From assembly GCA_006503535.1 (NCBI GenBank), contig QYRS01000002.1, forward strand, positions 2,418,001 to 2,482,000: 64,000 nucleotides of DNA, given 5' to 3'. The notes under the pieces were generated by a model. That model did no database searches, was not told where the DNA came from, and saw nothing but the letters and a program-made list of their open reading frames with translations. Source of the stretch: Arthrinium phaeospermum. Its lineage: Eukaryota; Ascomycota; Sordariomycetes; Amphisphaeriales; Apiosporaceae. The position numbers and the translations under genes were made by a program. Below are positions 45,489 to 55,882 of the stretch, piece by piece; the stretch's first letter is position 1, and each line of letters begins with the position of its first letter.

Positions 45489-46207
45489 CTTTTGCTGATC
45501 CGAGGTCTCCGGAGTTACAATCTCCTGGGGGAATCTCTCCGGACCAAATGGCTCCGAGGGTTTGCGAATGAGGGGGGGAAAGAACGAAGAAGATGAGCCA
45601 CCAACGGCGGTATATATAGCAGTATTTCAGTGTTGAGCGGACAAGCTGAGCATGTACTTGTAGTTTTGTATGTGTAAACGACAGCAGGAGGGGTGCTGCC
45701 GTTGCCGCTGCCGATCTGAGGTGGGGGTCAGTTTCTACATGTAAGCTTCCCAAAATACGCAACAGTCACGCAACATGACTTAGGCCAAGCAATTGGTGCC
45801 AATGAGACGTCTTGCAGAAACTCGATGAATGAGCTTTATTCAGTTTCTTGTAATTTTGTTCTATGTAAAATTCCATGCTATGGGGAAGAGAGACTTACAC
45901 GACTGGACCTTGCCTGTGGAAGCTGTTTCCAGTCCCACTACAGAAGCTTTAAGCAAGGATAGGTAACGATAAGATAGCGCCAAGCCGCAGCTGCTAGGTT
46001 AACCATTCAATTGGACCCATACTTTCTTCAAATAACTTATCCATCAATTCTCATGCCTCACCCCAAAGCTCAAGGGACAACACCAACAACACGCACACTC
46101 ACTAATTTGCCAAATTTTGAGTCGCATCCGGCGAGACTACTGCAGCGACTGGGGATATTACAATTATTTTGGTCACTTAATCCAAGCAACGCGCGACATC
46201 ACCCAAC
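45489..46207. other. Divergent promoter region (nit-9 / POP5)
   Basis: This 719-bp spacer separates two divergently transcribed genes. The side nearer POP5 is CA-rich leader-like DNA (about 46060-46205). No gene or clear motif is seen. Confidence 0.5.
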
Positions 46208-46840
46208 ATGGTCCGCATCAAGGAGCGCTACCTCCTGGTGAATATCCTGTATCCCAGTGAGATCGGAATCAAATCAGGAGTGCCAGATGTAGTCGTCATT
46301 AACCAGCCGACAACCGACAAACTGACACCACAGGTGCTGCTGAGAGAAATTCGCGCCGAGGTGGCCAAGACCTTTGGGGACTTTGGCTCGGGCGCTCTCG
46401 AAGGTGGTGGCCTTCAAGGTAGGTCATGCCGTGCGAAGCTGTTTGCATTCCCAGGACCATAAGCTCACTTAACGTCAGTCAAATACCTGTCAAATGCAAC
46501 ATCCACTTTTATTCTGCGTATTACCAGAGCGCAATATCGCATGTTGTGGACAGCATTAACCTTCATGGACCATGTACCTGTTAGGGATGGCAAGCCATGC
46601 ACTTTCCGTGTTGTCCATGTCAGCGGTACTATCCGCAAAGTCGAAGAGGCAGCTATACGGCACGCCCGCAATCTGATGTTTGCCGCCAAAGACCAAGCTG
46701 GCGAGAAGGACAAGGCGGCGCTTGAAGCCATGCTCGGTCAGGCAAAGCGGACGCGACAGGCAGCAACAGTCATGCCGACGCCGTTGAATGTCGAAGATGA
46801 CTCGGGCGATGAAGACATGATCGACATCAGTGACGATTGA
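46208..46840 (+). CDS. POP5: RNase P/MRP subunit POP5
   Basis: Two exons (46208-46418 and 46479-46840) give 190 residues. The 60-nt intron runs from GTAGGT to CGTCAG and completes a Val codon. The protein has the POP5/Rpp14 fold signature: MVRIKERYLLVNILYP, then PQVLLREIRAEVAKTFGDFG, then VKYLSNATSTFILRITRAQY and FRVVHVSGTIRKVEEAAIRH. POP5 is a protein subunit of nuclear RNase P (5' tRNA maturation) and RNase MRP (rRNA processing). A C-terminal acidic tail (DDSGDEDMIDISDD) is common in fungal orthologues. The stop codon lies 12 bp from the stop of the convergent GPN2 gene. Confidence 0.94.
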
Positions 46841-46852
46841 AACTGAAGGGTA

Positions 46853-48049
46853 TCACGTTCTATTGGATCTAACGATCTTAATTCCACTGTCGCCAGTGGG
46901 CGGTGGCAATCCGTCGTATGGATCGTCGTCGTCGTCAGGCACCAACTCGGGTGTGGTTGCTCCCGTACCGGAAGGATCGGCATGGCCCATCCTTTTGGCT
47001 TGCTCTTCGTCTTCCTTCTTCTCGGCTGCGTCATACGCTTCCTTCGAATCAACCCAACGCTCCTGGATGTCCAGGGCTTCCATCATGGAAGACTCGTTAC
47101 GCATCGCCACCTGCCACACGGTATCGTTGGCACCCTCAGCGCCCCCGAAGACGTAACCGCCAGCGCGATCTATGACACGTAGGAGTTGCATCATGCTCTT
47201 CTTATTCTCGACCGCTAGAACCTCGAAATGGACAAGCGCAAAGTTCTCGATCAAGTCGGCGACAGCTTGGTTCAGCCTGGCGAACTTTTCACTGCGCAAT
47301 CCTGGAGCTTCGTCTTCTAGCGAGGGAAGGAGGTAATTGAGGTCCTGTACTTCTGTGTAGTAATCGAGGTTGAAAGGTAACGGGTCGTACGAGGAGAGTT
47401 TGTCGATCTTGGTTAGTACGTTGATGTGCGGGAGATCCATCTGGAGCATGGCGCGAAGCGTAAGGAGTAGGTTGGAGATGTAGAGCGACGGCTGCGTCAA
47501 GCAGAAGGAATCGGAGAGGTGTACTACGACGAGCTATTCGATGTCAGTACCATGGCGCAGAAGGAAGAATAAGTGGAGGGGTGAGCGCCTACCCTGTAAC
47601 CCAGCTTCTGAAGCTTGAAGAAGATATTCCGTAGCGAGTTGTGGTGGGTGTATAGCTCAACTTGCCCGGGGCAATCGAATAGTACATATGAATCGCCCAG
47701 TTCCTTGAGACCGTTCTCCAGCCACTCCATGTTGTGTTCGAGCTCCTCAAAAGCGTAGAGGACACCGCCGTTCGGGCCTAGTTGATCGTCTGCCATGATC
47801 TCTTCCAAGGTGACCAAGTCGCGTATGTCCAAGGCGCAGGGATAGTTGGTCTTATCGTTGGCGGGATCGAGGTTGACTACGGAGCACTCTCTACCAATAG
47901 CACTCATAAACTGGTGCACTATTCATACTTGTGTTAGCGACTCGAACAGGTAATACAAAAAAGAGAGCTACAGGACTTTACTCACTGCCGTCGCAATAGG
48001 TGCTCTTGCCAGCGCCTGGGCTGCCCACCAGAAGCTGCGCGAAAGGCAT
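46853..48049 (-). CDS. GPN2: GPN-loop GTPase 2
   Basis: Three minus-strand exons (48049-47986, 47918-47593, 47533-46853) give 356 residues. The Walker A motif GSPGAGKST lies at residues 9-17, close to the N-terminus as is usual for the family. Next come VVNLDPANDK and the GPN insertion (QLGPNGGVLYAFEELEHN). FDCPGQVELYTHH follows as switch II, and TKIDKLSSYDPLPFNLDYY contains the guanine-specificity motif. GPN2 is a cytosolic dimeric GTPase that helps RNA polymerase II assembly and nuclear import with GPN1/GPN3. The C-terminal Glu/Lys region and final PYDGLPPPTGDSGIKI are fungal features. It shares a 459-bp divergent promoter with BUB3 and is tail-to-tail with POP5. Confidence 0.95.
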
Positions 48050-48508
48050 GTTGAACAAACACTACGAGCAACAAGTGGTTTGGGATTGAATACGTTAAAA
48101 ATGGAATGAACAGGGTCTGGAAAGACCAATTATTATAGAACACAGCTAGTAAATGAGTTGGCCTCGAAATATGAGGTTTGCGACAAGACACTCTCAAATC
48201 ATTGGAGGGAGTGGAATTGGTTAAATGCCCCTCCGCCTGAAGCTCCGGCAGACAGTTCAAGTCTGCCCCTCCATGACCCAGAGCTTCCGGATGCAACGCC
48301 AGGCAAATTTAGGCGGTGTTACTCAGCAGAAACAGGGAGCTCTGTCAATTGATTGTTTATCGGCGACGGCTCCATTGGACAGGCCCCATCCTAACACAGC
48401 AACCAAGGAGCATTAACCAACGCCGACAACTGACATAGCACGAGCTCCAAATCGCAATTCTTGATCACAATTCCGACAACATCGCCGACACACAAAGAAC
48501 ACATAATC
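48050..48508. other. Shared divergent promoter of GPN2 and BUB3
   Basis: These 459 bp must serve both housekeeping genes. No TATA element is evident. The right end (about 48400-48505) is a CA-rich leader for BUB3. No coding sequence is seen. Confidence 0.6.
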
Positions 48509-49803
48509 ATGGCGCCCAGTATGTATCCATTCACTCACGCAGAATCCAACCCATGCATCTGCAATGTTAGTAAACGCCGACTGACCTGGCTCTTTTAAGC
48601 AACACAATTCGAGCTCGCGCAACCGCCGAACGATGCCGTCTCCTCCCTAGTCTTTGCGCCCGACGCGCCGTCGCGACTCCTGGCCTCGTCGTGGGACAAG
48701 AACCTCTACCTGTACGACACACTTACGACCTCCGAGAGCGGCGATGCAGAGGACGGCAGCGGCGTCAGCCACGGCACGCTGCTGCGAACGTACGAGCACC
48801 GGGCGCCCATCCTGGACGTGTGCTTTGGCGCCGACGACAACGAGGCCTTCACAGCGGGCATGGACTGGGAGGTCCGGCGGGTCGACCTCGAGAGCGGCGA
48901 GCAGACGACCGTGAGCAAGCACACCGCGCCGGTGCGGAGGGTGGTCTATAGCAAAGCACACTGTGAGTCGCGAACACCCTTCTCTTCTTTGGTGCATACA
49001 CATCCTTTCCTCCCCAAGATCGCTCCAATCCCGGAATAAAGAAGAAGGAGGAAAACTAACGATTGGCGAACAAACGGACAGCACTCCTCATCTCCGCGTC
49101 CTGGGACAGCACCCTCCACATCCACAACCCGACGAACCCGTCCCTAACGCCGCTCACCATCCCCCTCCCGGGCAAGCCCCACGCCATGGCCGCGTCGCCG
49201 TCCAAGGTGATCGTGGCCATGACGTCGCGCCTCGTGCACATCTACGACCTGGGCACGCTGGCGGGCGCGCTGGAGTCGCAGTCGGGCGAGGCCCCGGCCC
49301 CCTGGCAGCAGCGCGAGAGCTCCCTCAAGTTCCTCACGCGCGCCGTGGCGGCCATGCCGTCCGACGGCGGCTACGCCACCTCGTCCATCGAGGGCCGCGT
49401 CGCCGTTGAGTGGTTCGACGCCAGCGCCGAGTCCCAGGCCCGCAAGTACGCCTTCAAGTGCCACCGCCAGACCGACAACGCCGCCGCCGCCGGCGTCACC
49501 GACGTCGTCTACCCCGTCAACGCCCTCGCCTTCCACCCCGTCCACGGCAACACCTTTGCCAGCGCCGGCGGCGACGCCACCGTCGCCCTGTGGGACGCCG
49601 AGGCCAAGCGCCGCATGAAGGTCTACCAGAAGTTCGCCGACTCCATCGCCGCTGTCGCCTTCAGCACCGACGGCCGCTTCCTGGCTGTCGCCGTCTGCCC
49701 TGGTTTCGAGACGGGCATGGAGGACTACAGTGGCGAGGGCCGCACCAAGATCGTCATCCGCGAACTCGGCGAGAATGAAGCTAGGGGCAAGGGCGCCAAG
49801 TAA
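48509..49803 (+). CDS. BUB3: Spindle checkpoint WD40 protein BUB3
   Basis: Three exons (48509-48518, 48600-48962, 49082-49803) give 364 residues. The first coding exon is only 10 nt (M-A-P plus one base). BUB3 is a seven-bladed WD40 propeller that recruits Bub1 and Mad3/BubR1 to phosphorylated kinetochore Spc105/Knl1. The opening TQFELAQPPNDAVSSLVF and LLASSWDKNLYLYD, then ILDVCFGADDNEAFTAGMDW, ISASWDSTLHIHN and EGRVAVEWFD match the family. The stretch KYAFKCHRQTD with the long VYPVNALAFHPVHGNTFASA blade is characteristic of BUB3/Rae1-type propellers, and the GxDxW-type turns are intact. Length is slightly above yeast BUB3. No defects are seen. Confidence 0.94.
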
Positions 49804-50418
49804 GCGAGATTTTGATTAATATAGGTGATCGGGATGGTGGTGGATAGGCCAAGCAGCTTGTCTGGTCAATATCTAGGAGAGACCAATGCGTGAGGTGGCG
49901 GTGTGCCGTTCTGTTGGCATCCGTCGACACCACCACCATCACCGGGCTCCGGAGAGAAATGCGTACAGTACAGGAGGGGCCCTGGCTAGATGATCTCACG
50001 AGATGAGGATCGGGCACCTCTTAGAGGACGGTATTGCTGATCTCATCATATCGAAAAGGTCATAGAGCTGGCGGGGGCGTACTGCTATATCATGTGTGTG
50101 GGCGAATTGGCGTTAATTGGCAGGCGAACTTTATACCTGTCTCTGTGTAAATAGATGACAACTCACATGAAGCGTGTTGGGACAACTACTAGAACGAGTT
50201 GAATGATCGATATCTACTTGCGAAGCTAGCTCTGGCTATCTGATAGATAGTATCGCGACGCCTTCCAGGCTAGGTATAAGAATCTTGGAGCGATAAGGTG
50301 GCCAAAATTTGCCCTACATGAATCCGGTTGAGTGAGCCTATTGATGATATTGCGATTAACCTCTGCCAGCATAACCGATGATGATGGAGCACGAGTCCAG
50401 TTTCGACGCGCTCCGTCG
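49804..50418. other. Convergent intergenic region
   Basis: This lies between the 3' ends of BUB3 (+) and the disordered-protein gene (-). It presumably holds 3' UTRs. No gene is supported. Confidence 0.5.
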
Positions 50419-52028
50419 TCATTTTATGCCTCCCTGCTCATTCATGTCGTCCCCATATTCGTCGTACACTACGTCTTCGGGGAAAACGTGATTGCCATGT
50501 TCGTCCCAGTAAGCACCAGACGGGCTCGAAGCTCGAGTAGAGGCGTATGACGTGGCGTAGTGTTCCTGGTCTCCATCCACCTGCGAACCATCTGAAATTG
50601 GTCCATCATTTTCTTCATAGAATGTATCCTCTTCATCCTCTTCTGCTGAAACTGAATCGTCCCGGGAAATTCGGATTTGCGACAACAAATTATCTTCGGG
50701 GAATGTGGATTTCACGACCCCTGAATTGCGGAAATTGGCAAAGTCCAAAGCTCCTTTGTTCGATCGTGGAACGTACTTGACGGTGCTCCGGCTGTCTATT
50801 GACCGCTCGCGTTGGGTTCTGAATGTTGCCGGGATGATGGTGTCGGCATCATCATGATCGAGTATTGTCAGCTCTCTCGTGCGTCTGGTGGGTAAGGTGC
50901 AATCTTCAAAATCCGCCCTGGTCGGCCATGCTTCTTTCTGTTCGCCCCTGAGGAGCTCGAGATTCTCGTAAATACCAATGCCGCGAGACCGTTTATTTGA
51001 AGGACGAATGCTCCGGCTCTCCGTCTCATCAACCCCAGTGGGCAATTTGCCCATACGCGGCAACGTCGATGATCTCTTGCGCTTGCGTGTGCCTGTAGCA
51101 TAAAATAAGAAGTCTGTGGCTGCCTCATCCTCTGAGAAACCGTCCCCTGCACGCCACACGGGTTCTGGCTGGCTTCTGGCGCTTGGGTACTTGTAATGCT
51201 CGGTTGATGGCGTTTTGATGACGAAACCGCCTTTGAGTACGCGTACAGACTCAGTAGTAACTACCTGATGGGTTGCAGTATCATTGGTTGGAAGCTCCCC
51301 AAGTATTGTTCCCCTTGAGTGGCTCCTGGCCCGGGACTTGGATCTTGGCGTGATGGGTCTTCCACGGCCACGGGATGCAGGACGTTGGGAGGGAAGCGTT
51401 TCTGGAATGTGTGTTATCTGCGAAGATGGTTTTTCTCGTTGCTGTGTTCGTCCATGCCGAGTCTCGGGTTGAGAAGAAGGCCTCCCCGGTTGAGACAGTT
51501 GACCGGATTGCTTCGGTGGACTATGGGGTGTGACTAGCGAACCCACAGGGCTGGAACTCCTGGAACTGATACCGGTTTCGAGTTCTGGGAATATACTTTC
51601 AGTGTGATCTTCCGCATGCTGTACTCTAGAGATTCCAGGACTGTTAGAAAGACGCCTTTCAAGAACAAGGCCCGTACACTGTGACACCAAAGGCTTCTAT
51701 GCGAGCGAGAATAAGTCTAAGTAGGTACTTACATCGATCGTTGCGACCTCCCGCGGCTTATTGTCGAACCCCGAGCCCTTCGCTTCCCTGAGTTAGCACG
51801 AACGGAGGGGGCGCTGTCTGATCTGCTCAGGCCACCCCTGGGAGCATCGCCTTCCTGACCATGGGGGTAGATCTGCGAGGTTGTTCTGTGCAATCTGGTG
51901 CGTGTACGACCCCTATTAGCATGTGCAACAGGCTGTGGCTGTGTTTCTGGAAAGGGAACAGAAACGAAATCCCAGGAATCATTGGTAGAGGGTACTCTTT
52001 GCAGACTCCGTGGATTAGATCCCGACAT
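50419..52028 (-). CDS. Low-complexity, probably disordered protein, unknown function
   Basis: Two minus-strand exons (52028-51733 and 51625-50419) give about 500 residues. The intron runs from GTAAGT to CTCTAG with a TTTCTAAC branch site. An alternative in-frame acceptor 15 nt earlier (CTAACAG) would add five residues. The protein is rich in Ser, Arg, Pro and Thr up to about residue 250, with RS-like basic patches (RGRGRPITPRSKSRARSHSR and TRKRKRSS) that could act as nuclear signals. The C-terminal third is acidic (SAEEDEEDTFYEENDGP) and ends with GAYWDEHGNHVFPEDVVYDE. A short conserved-looking segment (SVRVLKGGFVIKTPSTEHYK) sits mid-protein. No known domain was recognised. Start 52028 was preferred over the in-frame ATG at 52067. 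Confidence 0.65.
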
Positions 52029-52878
52029 GGTGTCAGCAAGTATGTCTACCAGCCGTAGGAATCTCACTGACTGGGAAATTGTCGCGGATATTCACTAGCG
52101 ACTACTCTCCCAGTCAGTAGAAATCGCATAGTACGAGGGTGTGATGCGAGAACTCGCTTCACCGAAGCGAAGTCAAGAGTGCATTCGAGCCACAGTAGCA
52201 CTGTTTGTAATATCAATGAACGTTCTATTTTTACGGAAGGCACGATGACCCAGGGGCAGGTACGAGTGCATAAGGCAAGTGCAAGCAACAGCCAACAGCC
52301 AAGTACGGCTTCCCTTTTAGACTATCAAGCGTGGCCACTTCCTTCCTCCTGGAGATGGAATAATTTGACATCAGGCGTCTTATGCGTCACCAAGCCCAAC
52401 TTGATCAGACATAGAGTGCCCTGTACGCGTTAGGTATGTCAGCAGACATCTCTTGCCTGAAATACGAACGTATCTTTTGGGAAAAGCCTAAACACATGTA
52501 GTCACATCAATATCTTTCGATGAAACTCTTCTGCAACGAGAGAAGCAGCTCATACTACCGGCTTTGAGTCATCGAAAATCGATTCCCAAGTCGAGCCATA
52601 AAACTACCCCTAATGATACCATGTCCCGCTTTTGGGTCAATTGAGCATCTGCCTCCAAATTTCATTCCCAGAATCGATCCTGTCGTGTGCTGCATGTTGC
52701 AAGGCATTCAAACCCAACGCGTCCAGCCAAAACCCAACGTAACCCGCGTGTTCCCCCTGTGTGGTGAATGCACCAACACCCAAATTCCATGATTCCCATC
52801 TCCCAGAACGCGAATTACCTCTCAATTTCGTCCCTTGCCCCGTGGCCACCAGAGCCATCTACGGCGAGAGCGTCGGCT
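52029..52878 (-). other. Intergenic region
   Basis: This 850-bp spacer holds the promoter of the disordered-protein gene and the 3' flank of the aldo/keto reductase gene. No gene is supported. Confidence 0.5.
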
Positions 52879-54327
52879 CTACTCGCCTCTCGCGGTAGGT
52901 GTGATTGCCTGGTGAATTTTCGTTAGTTTGGACTGCTTTTCCTAACCCTTACTCGTATGCTAGGTTAGGTGACTTTATGAACAACAACGTACCTTCTGAG
53001 CCGGGACGTAGTCATAGGTACCGCCCATGTTGAGCAGCCAGACCTCGCCGGGGTTCTGGGGTGTCTTGCCGCCCCAAAGGAAGCTATTGGGGAAGCCGTG
53101 GTCAAACGGCGATGCGCTCTCGATCTCCTCGATGTCCTCGTCCGACAGCGCCAGGGTCAAGGCCTCGATGTTGCTCTTCAGGTGCTCGAGGGTCCTACCG
53201 CCAATGATCGGGAACACGTTGGGCGTCTTGGCCATGACGTAGGCCTGGGCGACCGAGGTGATGAGCGTGTTCTTGCGGGTGGCCACGGCCTCGAGGGCCT
53301 GGCTGACCTTGATGTCCTTGTCGCTGGCCTCGGCGGCGCGGCCCGGGGCGCCCTGCTTGCGCGCCTCGCGCTGCTTCTCCGTCTTGAACTTGCCGCCGCC
53401 CAGGGCGCCCCAGGGTGCGAGGCCCATGCCCTCCTCGCGGCACATGGGGATGATATCGCGCTCGAAGTCGCGGTTGGCCGCCGACCACTGGCCCTGGTAA
53501 ACGCTGAACTGGCGGAGACCGTGGTCGCGGGCGTACTGGTTCGCCTTGGAGACGACCCAGGCCGGGCTGTCGCTGATGCCCAAGTACAGGACCTTGCCCT
53601 GGGAGACGAGCGTGTTCAGGGCCTGCATCAGTTCGGGGATCGAGGTGCTGTAGTCCCACCAGTGGACGTAAAGCTATGCATCTCATGTTAGTAACCCAAT
53701 CCGTATGTGCGTTGGGACTCTCGCTTCTTCCAAGGAAACTTACAACGTCGATGTAGTCAGTCTGAAGCTTGCGCAAGCTGGCATTGACCGAAGTATGCAG
53801 GCTCTTGGTGCCATTACCGGTGCAGTTGGCCATGATCTCGCTATCACCACGTCCAGCTCGGAAGCAGGTGGTGTACTTGGTGGCGATGACCATCTGGTCT
53901 CGGACTCCGCGCTTCTTCATCCACTCGCCAATCCACTTCTCGGATTCCTCAGCCTGATAGTTGTTGGCGGTGTCGATGAAGTTTCCTCCCTGGGAATAAA
54001 AGAAGTCCACTGCGATATCCGTGTCAGTCCACCATCCAAATGAGATACGGAGGCAGCGGTAGTATTGTCTCGATCTCATGCATGTACTCGCACGCCGCGA
54101 TCCCCATTAGAAGGAGCGCAAATTCCAAGGATACCACCGAGGAAATACTTACAGATCGCTTCGACCGTCTGCTGGTCGCAAGCACCCATGAACTCGGTCC
54201 AAGCAGTGCCAAAATTCATGGCACCCAGACAGAGAGGGCTGACCCGGACCGAGGCTGTAGGTGAGAGCAGGCGATAGCGAGCCAAAGGGCTCTTGGGCTG
54301 AGGAGCCATGGGTAGAGGAGGCGCCAT
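52879..54327 (-). CDS. Aldo/keto reductase, norsolorinic acid/aryl-alcohol dehydrogenase type
   Basis: Four minus-strand exons (54327-54153, 54009-53744, 53673-52993, 52908-52879) give 383 residues. The last exon is 30 nt, encoding AITPTARGE and stop, with a CTAACG branch site before it. The NADPH-dependent AKR fold shows the catalytic tetrad: Asp and Tyr in FIDTANNYQ, Lys in VIATKY, and His in YVHWWDYS. It also has the family segments LCLGAMNFG near the N-terminus, YLGISDSPAWVVSKANQYA, and PIIGGRTLEHLKSNIEAL for cofactor binding. Fungal relatives reduce aryl aldehydes or polyketide ketones such as norsolorinic acid. No biosynthetic neighbours point to a substrate. The start chosen is the MAPPLPMAP methionine; an upstream in-frame ATG at 54408 is possible. 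Confidence 0.88.
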
Positions 54328-55882
54328 GATATGCAGGTGAGAGGTTGGTAGATTAAGACTGGAAGCGACCGTCCAGTCCGTAAAGTGATGTGGTAGCGGC
54401 TGTAGCACCGGAGGGTACCTATTTGCTGTTAAGCCAGCAAGTTGGAAGTCTCAAGTTTTGTGTGTGGCTGTTCCGGTTGTGGTTAGCAACGTTGATCCGG
54501 TCTTGGTTGCAAAAGGAAGGAAGGAGCAGCGGTGAGTTTGTTGTGCATCTTGACGATGCGAACAATTTCTAGGCATCGATTCTCCCCCTCAAGTCTCTTT
54601 TTCCGAAGACGATCTTCACAGTATTCGTGGTTGTTGCGAATGCCCCATGTGACCTGATTGTGACCATCACACGGAAGTATACTCGCCCTGGAGAATATAC
54701 TCGTCACTGGAGTTGGCAGTTCCAACCAAGAAGCGGAGACTGGCATCCAGTCACAATGTTCACATGATTTGGTGCTGCTGGGGACATTGAGAGTGTTGTG
54801 CAGTCACACTAGGAGATCACTTCTTATGATTTGACTCACCTAGATCTCTGGGCGATTATGCTATCGTATAGCCGTCCGTCAAGACTATCGACTAATAAGG
54901 TGAACTAATCAAGTAAGTTGTAGGTTGCGTTGAGGTCAAGTTCGACAGCAATGCACTTCGTCAAACCTCAGGCAATCAGGGAATTCGAGGGTCTTTTATA
55001 TGTGCCACATATGGTCCTCCACAATGAGCCTTGCACCTCTTCCCATTTTATCCGAATCTGCAAGAGTAAGGTAGGGAGCTGATAAGGCTATGACTTCACG
55101 ATTGGGTAGCATCCTTGTTTCCTCAAGCTGGCTCTATCCGCACATCCCGCTTCCTTCATGCACCAAGCACTCCTCAATACCTGCGTGTGTGGGAGGCAGA
55201 TACTACGTACGTGTGTATGCCGGCCGGCAGGTAGGTCAAAATGGCTTGATCGACAAAGTATAGTGTATATATGCAGGTATGTATGATCTCATCGGCATTA
55301 GGAAATAATGCAGACGCGGCATTAGGGAAACGATGCATCCCGGAGGAGCCAAAAGAACGGATCCGGAGCATTTCCGTTGGCTCACGGTCAAGTACAGGTG
55401 GCATCACTGATTAATAATATGTCTCTGTATAATGCCCAGGAGAAGAGGGGGCACCAAAGATGGTTTCGGGTCTTGTGGCTGTCCTAAGTCCGAAACTATG
55501 TCTACTGGCGTCGTCGATTAATCCCGACTGCAGAGACCGGGGCGGTTTGAGCTCGTCTGAGGTGTAAGAGGTACAAGTATATCGGCCTGTAGGCTGTGTC
55601 TCGTCAGGACCTAAAGTGCAATTGGAAGCTAGGTATAGTGGAGGTGATGTAGTGCCGGGGCGGGGTATAGGAAGACACAGTGGGTAAATGTGCGCCTACT
55701 GAGGTCAATCGAATGATTTGGGTGTAAATGTGGCTGGCAACTGTGTGACCTGTACGATTTCGTCTCGACACACGGGTACCGACCGTAATGCTGATTTATT
55801 TGGGGAAGACATGTGTAAGTTTGAACAGCATACATGGATATCATCTCTTTTCATATCTACATGTTGGTACATAAGCACGTCG
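54328..55882 (-). other. Intergenic region
   Basis: This 1.55-kb spacer holds the promoter of the aldo/keto reductase and the 3' flank of the MDV1 gene. Short alternating TA/TG and GTAC runs occur near 55200-55285. No gene is supported. Confidence 0.5.

Noticed and set aside
52637..52858. Small open frame downstream of the aldo/keto reductase
   Set aside because: No domain, splice or start-site support. It lies in the 3' flank between two well-defined genes.
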